From: Elephas maximus indicus
Lineage: Eukaryota; Chordata; Mammalia; Proboscidea; Elephantidae
DNA: 64,000 nucleotides
Reading direction: 5' to 3'
Assembly (NCBI RefSeq): GCF_024166365.1
Contig: NC_064835.1
Span: forward strand, 62,972,607 to 63,036,606
Every line of letters starts with the position of its first letter. The stretch's first letter is position 1. Under the pieces are notes generated by a model that saw only the letters and a list, made by a program, of their open reading frames with translations, was not told the DNA's origin and ran no database searches. This document shows, one piece after another, positions 47,921 through 60,599 of the stretch. The translations under genes were made by a program, and so were the position numbers.

Positions 47921-48094
47921 TTAACTGCGCTGTACTCACTTTGGCTGACGTGTGGTCAGCGATGCCAAGGGCTTCATTTTGTCACTATTGCGTTCTAGGC
48001 TCAAATTCCAATGCCCACTGAACATGGTCCCTCCAAACCACCATGTCTAAAACTTAGTTGATCACCCCTGTCAAACCAAGAGCTCTGCAGGAGA

Positions 48095-48186
48095 AAGATG
48101 TGGCAGTCTGCTTTTGTAGAGATGTACAGCCTTAGAAACCCTATGAGGTCGCTATGAGTGGGAACTGACTCAACAGCAGCGGGTTT
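48095..48186 (+). repeat. AfroSINE 3' fragment
   Basis: GTGGCAGTCTGCTTTTGTAG through GGTCGCTATGAGTGGGAACT to CAGCAGCGGGTT. The head is missing. Confidence 0.75.
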
Positions 48187-49326
48187 ACTCTTCATATAGG
48201 AAGCACTTCAGAATTTAGAGTTAACGGTCCTCAGAGGCAGAATATCACCACATCTCAGGGTTGGAAGAACCACCCTCCTGATCCTCAAATGTTTGTAACA
48301 ACCTGCGACCCTCTGGTGAGAGGGGACTTGCTATCTTTCTAAACAGCCCATTCCACTACTGGACACCTGTTTAAACATTCTTCCTGAGAGTGCGATGAAA
48401 ACCAGACTGGTCTCAGCCTTCCTTCAGGCCCTGGGGGCCTCTCATTCATTCTGCCCACTGTTGTTTGAGTGAGCCCTAGGCTGGGCTCAGAAAGGGTGCT
48501 GAGTGAATGCTGGCTGTAAGAGTAACTCACGAGTGTCTGTGTGTTAGGGAGGGAGGGGACTGGATACTGGAGAGCATGAGAAAGTGGAAACAGCGCTGAT
48601 CAGGAGCTTGGATGCAAGGTTTAATCCTGGTTTTGCCACACCTGGGCTTTGGGCAGGCCATTCTACCCCTCTGCCCCTGGGGTCCTGATACGTAACTCAA
48701 GAGGAATAGACCATTTTAGATTTCCATCTAAGTGGCTAAGATATTCTACAAAAGCTCTGTCACCACCTTCTAATTCCAGGAACCTCAGGAGTTACTATGG
48801 TGTCACAATGGGGTAGTTAGACTCAGACCAGGTGTCACAAGACCCCCCACCCCTTAATTTTCATGAGGACAGGAGCTTTGCTAGATGTTGGGGACGTTCA
48901 AATAAATAGGGCATGGTCCCTGCCTTCAAGACTTTCTTGTCAAGTGAGGGAAGCAGAGAAGTAAACATATGAAGATAATACAGTGTGATAAGCCCTATAT
49001 AACAATTAGAAGTACGAACAAAGCATCTTTTCTGTTTCACATAGGAAATGGGGTACAGGTCTGAAATTCAAACCCTAGTCTTCTCTCAGATTCTGTATCC
49101 AATACTTCAGACTTCCCTGCCTCACCCTCCCATCCAGCCGACTGCCCATATTCTCTAACTACCGCTCCTTGCATACCTGCTATACATTTCTTGGAACCTG
49201 TATTTTCCCTAAGGGGTCATGGGTCATGATTCAGGGACAATACCTCTGTGGGTCTTTCCCTGCAAAGGACAGACTACACCCCTTGCCAAGCAGGTTCTGG
49301 CGGAGCAGGGATAGCAGTACTGCCTA

Positions 49327-50780
<1,454 letters not shown>

Positions 50781-51780
50781 CAAGCGCGCCTTGTTTTTCG
50801 CCCATCACTCCGGCGCAACTGGGACGCATTCTATAAATTTCTTCCCAATTCCAGATCCAAATGCTTGCGCAAGTGAGCTCCTCGAGGTCAGGGCACCTTG
50901 CTCGGTGCATCCCTGTACGTGGCCGGTAAAAGCCCCGAATGAAGCCCATGGCCGTTTAGGACTTGGGGTCCTGCTAGGCTTGTGGAGCTCACTGCCCTCT
51001 GAGTAAAAGAATCCTTCTCCGGGAAAACCCCAGTCGCTCATCCAAATGAGGTTAAAAAACCTTTTCGTCCTCACTTACCTCTGAGCAACTCGCCGGTCTC
51101 CTCTACCTCTCTGAAATTTCTGACTCCCTAAATTTCTGTGTTCTCCGGGATTCTGTTCCCTGCTCATTTTACACTCTCCCTAGTGGGCCATTCCATCCAC
51201 TCCCAGATTCACGTTTATGCAGACAACCACCTAAGTCAGTGCCTCCAGGCCTGAATTCAGTCTAGTGCTTCAGAAAATCCACATTCCTCCACCTCTCCCA
51301 GCCCTCAGTGAGAAAGGAAATATGGGACCAGTTGGTAAATTTTTTTTTTTTTTTTTGGCAGACAGCTACAACTCTCCTAAAACAAAAGTCTCCTCAGAGT
51401 TTAGCAAGGGCAGTAGCAACCTCCAATGATAACTCAGTTCAACTGCACACAGGCCTGTGCCCTCATGGGGATAGACAGCAAAGTTACCTTCTAAGGCTTC
51501 TGCAAAAACACATTTTGTCTCCTTGTAGGCTATTATTTCTAACACCATTGAAAAAACAATTCTGGGAGAAGCTTTTCACTCGTCTATGTAGGTGCCCCCA
51601 GCACTTAGCGCAGGAGGAAACCTGGATTCAGATTTGTCACACATGGGCAAAAAAGCTTTTGGTAAAATGTACAGTTCAGACTGTACACCCCCAATGGAAC
51701 ATATTCTAAGAACAAATGAAACTGTAAAGAAAATTTAAATTTCATTTAGTAGGATTACTGTTAATAAAGGTAGTATTAAA
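50781..51780. other. Region upstream of SPR, no firm feature
   Basis: Unique-looking sequence with a T run at 51340-51356. No gene or young repeat seen until the L1 near 51780. Confidence 0.45.
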
Positions 51781-51879
51781 AACCCACAGCTCAACTCATA
51801 TTCAATGGAGAAAGATTAACAGCTTTCCCCTTAAAATCGGGAAAAAGACAAGGTTGCCCGCTCTCACCAAAAACTCAAA

Positions 51880-52079
51880 AACCAAACCCACTGCCATCGA
51901 GTCAATTCCAATTTATTGCCCTATAGGACAGGGTAGAATTATCCTGTAGGGTTTCCAAGACTGTAATCTTTATGCAAGCAGACTGCCACATCTTTCTCCC
52001 AAAGAACAACTGGTAGGTTCAAACTGCTGACCTTTCGGTTAGCAGCCAAGCACTTAACCACTGCACCATCAGGGATCCA
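51880..52079 (-). repeat. AfroSINE, long variant, inside the L1
   Basis: Reverse SINE opening AAAACCAAACCCACTGCCAT, with the long-subfamily middle. L1 text CGCTCTCACCA at the left is partly repeated as GCACTCACCA at 52091-52100. Confidence 0.85.
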
Positions 52080-52527
52080 TAGAACAAAGCCTGCACTCAC
52101 CACTGCTTTCAATACTGTGCTGGACGTTCTAGCCAGAGAACTTAGGCAAGAAAAAGATACAAAAGGCATCCAAATTGGGAAGGAAAATGGAAAAACCATG
52201 CCTGTTCACATATGACATGATCCTACATATAGAAATCCCAAAGAATCCACAGGAAGGCTACTAGAGCTGATAAATGAATTCAGCAAAATTTCAGGGTACA
52301 AAATCAACACACACAAATCAATTAGTTTTCTATACACCAACAATGAGCAATCTGAAAAGAAAATTAAGAAAACAATTTCATTTACAGTAGCATCTAAAAG
52401 AATAAAATACCTGGGAATAAATTTGATCAGGGAGGTGAAAAACTTGGATGCTGAAAACTGTAAAACACTGCTAGAAGAAATTAAAGACTTACATGGAAAG
52501 ACATATTGTTAAGATGTTGATATTACC

Positions 52528-52927
52528 TGTCTTAGTCATCTAGTGCTGCTATAACAAAAATACCAGAAGTGAATGGCTTTAACAAACAGAAGGTTATTTT
52601 TTCACGGTTTAGGAGGCTAGAAGTCCAAATGCAGGGCACCGGCTCTCAGGAAAGGTTTTCGCTCTCTGTCATCTCTGGTGGAAGGTCCTTGTTCCTTAGT
52701 TTCTTGGTGATCTTTATGTTGTGTAGCATTTATCTTCCCCCATCTATGCTCCCTTGCTTAATCTGCTCTTCTTATATTTCAGAAGAGATTGATTCAAGAC
52801 AAACCCTACACTAATACTGTTCATTAACATAACAAAGAAAACCCATTCCTAAATGGGATTATAACCACAGGTAAAGGGGTTAGGATTTACAACACATGTT
52901 TTTGGGGAACACAGTTCAATCCCAAAC
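52528..52927 (-). mobile_element. Solitary LTR-like element (MaLR type), inside the L1
   Basis: Opens TGTCTTAGTCATCTAGTGCT, the reverse complement of the end of the 43526-43988 element, and shares AGGGCACCGGCTCTCAGGAA-type blocks with it. L1 sequence resumes at CTACCTTAAGTGATC. Confidence 0.65.
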
Positions 52928-54512
52928 ACTACCTTAAGTGATCTATAGATTCAATATAATCCACATAAAAATTCCAACAGCCTTCTTTGAAGAAATGGAA
53001 AAACCAACCCCCAAATTTATATGGAATTGCAAGGTGCCCCGAATAGCCAAAACAATCTTGAAAAAGAACAAAGTAGTAGAACTCACACTTTCTGATTTCA
53101 AAACATATAATAAAGCTATAGTAATCAAAACTCTCTGGTACTGATATGATAACAGTAACACAGACCAATGGAATAGAATTGAGAGTCTAGAAATAAACCC
53201 ATACATCTACGGCCAATTGATTTTCAACAACGGTGCTAAGTCCACCCAATAGGGAAAGAATAGTGTCTTCAATAAATGGGGCTGGAATAACTGGATATAA
53301 TGAAGTGAGGCCCATACCTCATGCCATATACAAAAACTAGCTCAAAAGGGATCAAAGACCTAAATGCAAGAAGTAAAACCATAAAACACTTAGAACAAAA
53401 CACAGGAGTAATCCTTTGGGACCTATTTCTCAACAAAGGACTCATGGATATGATACTTAAAGCAGGAGCAAAAGAAGACAAAACAAATAATTGGGCTTCA
53501 TCAAGTTTTAAAAAATTTTGTGCATCAAAGGACTATCAACAAAGTGAAGAGACAACTTACAGATGGGGAGAAAATATTTGGTAACCATATATCAGATAAG
53601 GGTTTAATATCTAGAATTTATTAAAAAAAAAAAACCCCTAAAACTCAACCACAAAAAGACAAACAACCCAATCAGAAAATGGCAAAAGACTTGAACAGAC
53701 ATTTTACCAAAGAAGAGATACAAATGATCAACAAACGTGAAAAAATGCTCAATGTCATTAGTCATCATGGAAATGCAAATCAAAACTGCAATAAGATAAC
53801 ACTTCACACCCGTTAGGATGGCTATTATCAGAAAAATGGAAAACAACAAGTGTTGGTGAGGGTGTGGAGAAATTGGATCTCTCATCTATTGTTGGTCAGA
53901 TTTTAAAAAGGTGCAGCTGCTGTAGAAAACAGTTTGGTGGTTCCTCAGAAAGTTAAACATAGAATTACAATGTGGCCGTACTCCTAGGTATTTACCTATG
54001 AGACTTGAAAGCAGGGATGCAAACCTATACTTGTACACCAGTATTCATTGCAGCATTATTCGCAATAGCCAAAAAGTAGAAACAACACAAATGTCCAGCA
54101 ATTGATTAATGAATAAACAAGCTATGGTATATGCATACAGTGGAATATTATTCTGCCCTAAAGAGAAATACTGTGACATGGATGAACCTTGAAAACATTA
54201 TGCTGAGGGAAATAATTCAATCACAAAAAGACCAATATTGTATGATTCCACTTACATGAAATATCCAGAATAGGCGAATGCATAGAGACCAAGGTTTATT
54301 AGTGGTTACCAAGGGTAGGTGGCAGGAGTAAAGGGGAAGTTATTGCTCAAGGGGTACAGACTTTTTGTGAAGGGTGATGAAAAAATTTGAAACAGTGGTG
54401 ATTGTTGCAAGGCTTGGTGAATGTCATTAGTATCACTGAATTGTACATGTAAAAATGTTTGAAATGGCAAATATTTGGTATATATACTTCACCACAATAA
54501 AACTTTTTTTAA

Positions 54513-55074
54513 AGTGAAGAAAAAATGGGTAGTATTATTTTAAAACTATTTTATGTCAAGTGAGACAAAGAAAACAATTATGCTAATGTTGTTGGAGCCA
54601 AGATTTTGGTGTTGAAATTAAGTCTAAATTCAAAGAAGTTAAGGAAAAAGTCCATAACGTTGAATTTGAATAGGAAGCCAGAGAATTGTACAATTTATTG
54701 CAATTCATTTATACTTTTATACAGTTACAGCAAAAACATGTTGCTTTTCTCTTCTGGATCTGTTGGTTCTCTATGGCCTATGACTAAGTTTTGTTTTTAA
54801 GAGCTCCATCTCAAACAATGAGAGATTAAACTGGTGCCCAGATACAATCTTCACTTCTGTTTTGTTTGGCCCAAACAGGGCTTTTTAAATTCTTTTAAAG
54901 TTCGAGCTAACATTTCTAAATCGGGAGATTTTATCTAATATCAGAATTTCCAGTTTATCTTAACAATGGGAAGGTCTGGCAAACTGGGAGACAGTCTGGC
55001 TGTGGGAAGGGGACCGTGCACTCCAGTTTCCCAGGACCCCCACCACTCCAATGGTGTAGGCATTTGCATTTTGT
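54513..55074. other. Intergenic, no firm feature
   Basis: Short unassigned spacer between L1 and RTE insertions. Confidence 0.5.
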
Positions 55075-55083
55075 ACTCTTTAC

Positions 55084-58000
55084 TCCCCCCCCCGCCCACG
55101 TGTCTGTCAGTTTGTCATACTGTGGGGGCTTGTGTGTTGCTGTGATGCTGGAAGCTATGACACCGATATTCAGATACCAGCAAGGTCACCCAAGGAGGAC
55201 AGGTTTCAGCTGAGCTTCCAGACTAACACAGACTACGAAGAAGGACCTGGCAGTCTACTTCTGAAAAGTATTAGCCACTGAAAACCTTATGAATAGCAGC
55301 GGAACATGGTCTGATACAGTGCTGGAAGATGAGCCCCCCAGGTTGGAAGGCACTCAAAAGATGACTGGGGAAGAGCTGCCTCCTCAAAGTAGAGTCGACC
55401 TTAATGACGTGGATGGAGTAAAGCTTTCGGGACCTTCATTTGCTGATGTGGCATGATTCAAAATGAGAAGAAACAGCTGCAAACATCCATTAATAATCGG
55501 AACATGGAAAGTACGAAGTATGAATCTAGGAAAATTGGAAATCATCAAAACTGAAATGGAACTCATAAACATTGATATCCTAGGCATTAAAAAAAAAATG
55601 GACTGGTACTGACCCTTTTGAATCGGACAATCATATAGTCTACTATGCTGGGAATGACAACTTGAAGAGGAATGGTGTTGCATTCATCATCAAAAAGAAA
55701 GTTTCAAGAACTATCCTGAAGTACAACGCTGTCAGTGATAGGATAATATCCATATGCCTACAAGGAAGACCAGTTAATACGACTATTATTCAAATTTACA
55801 CACCAACCACTAGGGCCAAAGATGAAGAAATAGAAGATTTTTATCAGCTGCTGCAGTCTGAAATTGATCGAACATGCAATCAAGATGCATTGATAATTAT
55901 TGGCAATTGGAATGCTAAAGTTGGAAACAAAGAAGGATCAGTAGTTGGAAAATACAGCCTTGGTGATAGAAACAATGCCGGAGATCGAATGATAGAATTT
56001 TGCAAGACCAACAACTTCATTGCAAATACTTTCTTTCACCAACATAAATGGCGAATATGCACATGGATCTCGCCAGATGGAACACACAGAAATCAAATTG
56101 ACTACATCTGTGGAAAGAGACTATGGAAAAGCTCAATATCATCAGTCAGAACAAGGCCAGGGGCCGACTGTGGAACAGACCATCAATTGCTCCTATGCAA
56201 GTTCAAGCTGAAACTGAAGAAAATCAGAGCAAGTCCACGAGAGCCAAAATATGACCTTGAGTATATCCCACCTGAATTTAGAGATCATCTCAAGAATAGA
56301 TTTGATGCATTAAACACTAGTGACCGAAGATCAGACAAGTTGTGGAATGACATCAAGGACATCATCCACGAAGAAAGCAAGAGGTCACTGAAAAGACAGG
56401 AAAGAAAGAAAAGACCAAGATGGATGTCAGAGGAGACTCTGAAACTTGCTCTTGAGCATCGAGCAGCTAAAGCAAAGGAAGAATTGATGAAGTAAAACAA
56501 CTGAACAGAAGATTTCAAAGGGCCTCTCGAGAAGACAAAATAAAGTATTACAATGACATGTGCAAAGAGCCAGAGATGGAAAACCAAAAGGGAAGAATAC
56601 GCTCGGCATTTCTCAAGCTGAAAGAACTGAAGAAAAAATTCAAGCTTCGAGTTGCAATAGTGAAGGATTCCGTGGGGAAAATATTAAATGACACAGGAAG
56701 CATCAAAAGAAGATGGAAGGAATACACAGAGTCATTATACCAAAAAGAATTAGTCAATATTCAATCATTTCAAGAGGTGGCGCATGATCAGGAACCGATG
56801 GTACTGAAGGAAGAAGTCCAAGCTGCTCTGAAGGCATTGGCGAAAAACAAGGCCCCAGGAATTGATGGAATATCAATTGAGATGTTTGAACAAACGGATG
56901 TAGTGCTGGAGTTGCTCACTTGTCTATGCCAAGAAATATGGAAGACAGCTTCCTGCCCAACTGACTGGAAAAGATCCATATTTATGCCTATTCTGAAGAA
57001 AGGTGATCCAACCAAATGTGGAAATTATAGAACAATATCATTAATATCACACACAAGCAAAATTTTGCTGAAGATCATTAAAAAATGGCTGCAGTAGTAT
57101 ATTGACGGGGAACTGCTAGAAATTCAGGCTGGTTTCAGAAGTGGACGTGGAACCAGGAATATCATTGCTGATGTCAGATGGATCCTGGCTGAAAGGAGAG
57201 AATACCAGAAGGATGTTCACCTGTGTTTTTTTGATTATGCAAAGGCATTTGACTGTGTGGGTCATAACAAACTATGGATAACACTGTGAAGAATGGGAAT
57301 TCCAGAACACTTGATTGTGCTCATGAGGAACCTTTACCTAGATCAAGAGGCAGTTGTTTGGACAGAACAAGGGGATACTGATTGGTTTAAAGTCAGGAAA
57401 GTTGTGCGTCAGGGTTGTATTCTTTCACCATACCTATTTAATCTGTATGCTGAACAAATAATCCAAGAAGCTGGACTATATGAAGAAGAACGGGGCATCA
57501 GGATTGGAGGAAGACTCATTAACAACCTGCTTTATGCAGATGACACAACATTGCTTGCTGAAAGTGAAGAGGACTTGAAGCTCTTACTAATGAAGATCAA
57601 AGACCACAGCCTTCAGTATGGATTACACCTCAACATAAAGAAAACAAAAATCCTCACAACTGGACCAATGAGCAACATCACGATAAATGGAGAAAAGATT
57701 GAAGTTGTCAAGGATTTCATTTTACTTGGATCCACAATCAACAGCCATGGAAGCAGCAGTCAAGAAATCAAAAGACGCATTGCATTGGGTAAACCTGCTG
57801 CAAAGGACCTCTTTAAAGGGTTGAAGAGCAAAGATGTCACTCTGAAGAGTAAGGTGCGCCTGACCCAGGCCATGGTATTTTCAATCACATCATATGCATG
57901 TGGAAGCTGGACAATGAATAAAGAAGACCGAAGAAGAGTTGATGCCTTTCAATTGTGGTGTTGGCGAAGAATATTGAATATACCATGGACTGCCAAAAGA

Positions 58001-58314
58001 ATGAACAAATCTGTCTTGGAAGAAGTGCGGCCAGAATGCTCCTTAGAGGCAAGGATGGTGAGACTGCATCTTACATACTTTGGACATGTTGTCAGGAGGG
58101 ATCAGCCCCTGGAAAAGGACATCATGCTTGGCAGAGTACAGGGTCAGCAGAAAAGAGGAAGACCCTCAACGAGGTGGATTGACACAGTGGCTGCAACAAT
58201 GAGCTCAAGCATAACAGCAATTGTAAGGATGGCGCAGGACTGGGCGGTGTTTCGTTCTGTTGTGCATAGGGTTGCTATGAATCGGAACCCACTCGACGGC
58301 ACCTAACAACAACA
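55084..58314 (+). mobile_element. Full-length RTE/BovB-type LINE with 9-bp target-site duplication, inactive
   Basis: This 3231-bp copy is flanked by ACTCTTTAC at 55075-55083 and 58315-58323. In order it has a 5' segment; an APE-type endonuclease (open at 55662-56495: YTPTTRAKDEEIEDFYQLLQ, DALIIIGNWNAKVG and the GTDHQLL His motif); reverse transcriptase N-terminal part (56558-57097: KAPGIDGISIEMFEQ, FMPILKKGDPTKCGNYRTIS); and a palm and C-terminal part (57293-58306: VRQGCILSPYLFN, NNLLYADDTTLLAES, LWCWRRILNIPWT). It ends in the AAC-type tail. Stops near 56493, 57097 and 57288, plus a lost start, break a frame that is one protein in the family. The YADD catalytic motif itself is intact. It is the best-preserved RTE of the three here. 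Confidence 0.95.
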
Positions 58315-58524
58315 ACTCTTTACACCTAGTTGAATTCCTATACAGTGGTAATGGTCAGTCAAACATTTAACAACTTGTCACACCAGGACACCAACCAGTC
58401 AGAACAGACCCAGGCCAGAATGCTGGATGTGGGAAGGTGGGGTGGGGAGGAGGGACAGGCGGGTGCAAGTCATTTAACAACCAGTAGGAAAGGTTTCTGA
58501 TATTTTAACACAAGTATGGCTCTG

Positions 58525-58715
58525 GTGAGGAATTCCTGGGTGGTGAAATGGTTAAGCGCTCGACAACTAGCCCAAAGGTTGGCAGTTCTAACCCACACAG
58601 AGGCACCACAGAAGGCAGGCCTGCTGATCTGCTCCTGAAAGGTCACAGCCTTGAAAACTCTATGGAGCAGCTCTATTCTACACACATGGGTTGAAATGAG
58701 TTAAAACCAACACGG
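58525..58715 (+). repeat. AfroSINE, diverged long variant
   Basis: ATTCCTGGGTGGTGAAATGG head, the long-subfamily middle (GGTCACAGCCTTGAAAACTC) and a weak tail. Confidence 0.7.
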
Positions 58716-58787
58716 CTCTGGCTGATACCTACCTTTTGAAGCTGCCCTGTTTTTCACTTATCTATTTTTTTTTTTTTTTAATTCATG

Positions 58788-58955
58788 GTAAGGAAACCCT
58801 GGTGGTGTAGTGGTTTAGAGGTATGGCTGCTAACCAAAGGGTCTGCAGTTCGAATCTGCCAGGCGCTCCTTGGAAACTCTATGGGGCAGTTCTACTCTGT
58901 TCTATAGGGTTGCTATGAGTCGGAATCGACTCTACGGCATTGGGTTTGGTTTGGT
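58788..58955 (+). repeat. AfroSINE with short target-site duplication
   Basis: Well-preserved copy ending GGCATTGGGTTTGGTTTGGT. ATTCATG occurs at 58781-58787 and 58956-58962. Confidence 0.9.
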
Positions 58956-59041
58956 ATTCATGCTGAAAGATAAAGACTTTAAACCTGTTTGCTCCAAAGC
59001 TTACCTCTCCTGTAATGGTACAATGACCTATTCTTTACTTT

Positions 59042-59636
59042 TTTTTGTGTGTGCTTTAAGTGAAAGTTTGCAAATCAAGTCAGTCTCTCAGACAAAAACC
59101 TTATAGACACCTTACTACGTACTCCTAGCTGCTCTCCCCCTGATGAGACAGCACACTCCTCCTCTCCACCCTGTATTCCCTGTGACCATTCAACCAGCTC
59201 CTGTCTCCCTCTGCCTTCTCATCTTGCCTCTAGACAGGAGCTGCCCACATAGTCTCACGTGTCTACTTGAGCCAAGAAGCTCACTCCTCACCAGTATCAT
59301 TTTCTGTCTTATAGTCCAGTCCAATCCCCGTTTGAAGAGTTGGCTTTGGGAATGTTTCCAGTCTTGGGCTAACAGATGGTCCGAGGACTATGACCCCCAT
59401 GGTCCCCCCCAGTCTCAGACCATTAAGTCTGGTTTTTTATGAAAATTTGAGGTCTGCATCCCACAGTTCTTCTGCTCCATCAGGGATTCTCTGTTGTGTT
59501 CCTTGTCAGGGCAATCATTGGTGGTAGCAGGGCACCATCCAGTTCTTCTGGTCTCAGGCTGATGTAGTCTCTGGTTTATGAGGCCTTTTCTGTCTCCTGG
59601 GCTCATATTTACCTCGTGTGTTTGGTGTTCTTCAAG
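59042..59636 (-). mobile_element. 5'-truncated L1 3' end
   Basis: Reverse copy of the same lineage-specific L1 3' UTR as at 18.3 and 19.5 kb (TTTAAGTGAAAGTTTGCAAA, then GATGAGACAGCACACTCC). It has an A-tail remnant at its left end. Confidence 0.88.
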
Positions 59637-59900
59637 AATTTTTTTTTTTTTAATAATTTTTTTTTGAGTTTTTGGTGAAAGTTTACATAGCAAGTTAGGT
59701 TCCCATTTGACAATTTCCACACAAATTGTTCAGTGACATTAGTCACATTTATCAAAATGTGTCAGCATTCTCTTTTATTGTGCCCTGTTTGTTCCATTCC
59801 CAGTACTCTAGTTTTCCTGCCCCCTTATCTTCTCATATTTGCTTTTGAGTAATTGTTGACCTTTTTGCCTCATACTGATGGTTTTTAAGGAGGGAAAAAT
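59637..59900 (-). repeat. L1 3' end, older subfamily
   Basis: GTGAAAGTTTACATAGCAAG, GTGTCAGCATTCTCTTTTAT and CTGCCCCCTTATCTTCTCA form a related but distinct reverse L1 3' UTR. Confidence 0.65.
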
Positions 59901-60505
59901 CTTACAGGTAATATCCCTTATTATGTGTACCACTCTTCTCTTTTGCTGGAAAGGTGATCACAGAGAGGCTTTTAAAGTGGCTGTGGTTGGTGATTGAACA
60001 ACTATCGCAAAATTCTGAAATTTGGAACCAGGTCTTGCCTTCTTGAAATATTAACATGTCCCTTTAGGAACCTAATGAGATTTGCTTTGCCTGAGACCAA
60101 AACAGATTTGCTGTACAAGTTACTGTCACTCAGGGCAAACATCAGGCTATGTATCTTGGTGGAAAGCTCAACATCATAAAAACAAAGTAGTCTACCAGCC
60201 ACATGCAGATGCATGTTGTATATTGCTGGCATGTCAAAATAGCTCAGTGATCTAAGAATAAACCCCCAAAGAGGTCAACCTGATCTTCGAGAAAAATGAT
60301 TAAAAATCAGTAAGCAAGGTCATTTTAGAGAACTGAGATGGTCGGAACACATTTAGAGAATCACGGTATGTCAGAATTGTGTTGGACACTGATGGTATAA
60401 TTGCACTTCTTGCATTAGTGCCAGGTCCTGGGCTTGGTGCTGGGGCAGCATGGGGAACAGACCACAGAGCAGAGAGGGCCCCTGCCCTTTTCTTGTCGTG
60501 TGGGG
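59901..60505. other. Intergenic, no firm feature
   Basis: Unique-looking sequence with no coding signal. Confidence 0.45.
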
Positions 60506-60509
60506 GAGA

Positions 60510-60592
60510 TGTTGTTAGTTGCCATCCAGTTGATTCCAACTCAAGGCAACCCAATGTGTGTCAGAATAGAACTGTGCTCTACAGGGTTGTAG
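60510..60592 (-). repeat. AfroSINE fragment
   Basis: GTTGCCATCCAGTTGATTCC and AACTCAAGGCAACCC are the reverse of the SINE tail. The head is missing. Confidence 0.7.
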
Positions 60593-60599
60593 TTGTTTT

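Larger units (their letters stand above)
51780..54512 (+). mobile_element. Old L1 ORF2 3' half, interrupted twice
   Basis: ORF2 landmarks include AAAGACAAGGTTGCCCGCTC (51846 on), then ATGATCCTACATATAGAAAT, ATACACCAACAATGAGC and the 3' end to an A run at 54490-54512. An AfroSINE (51880-52079) and an LTR-like element (52528-52927) interrupt it. The catalytic YADD region is damaged (CACATATGACATG near 52207), and stops are frequent. Confidence 0.88.

Noticed and set aside
55662..58306. Long frames that could be annotated as host genes
   Set aside because: They are endonuclease and reverse transcriptase parts of an RTE LINE with target duplications and broken frames.
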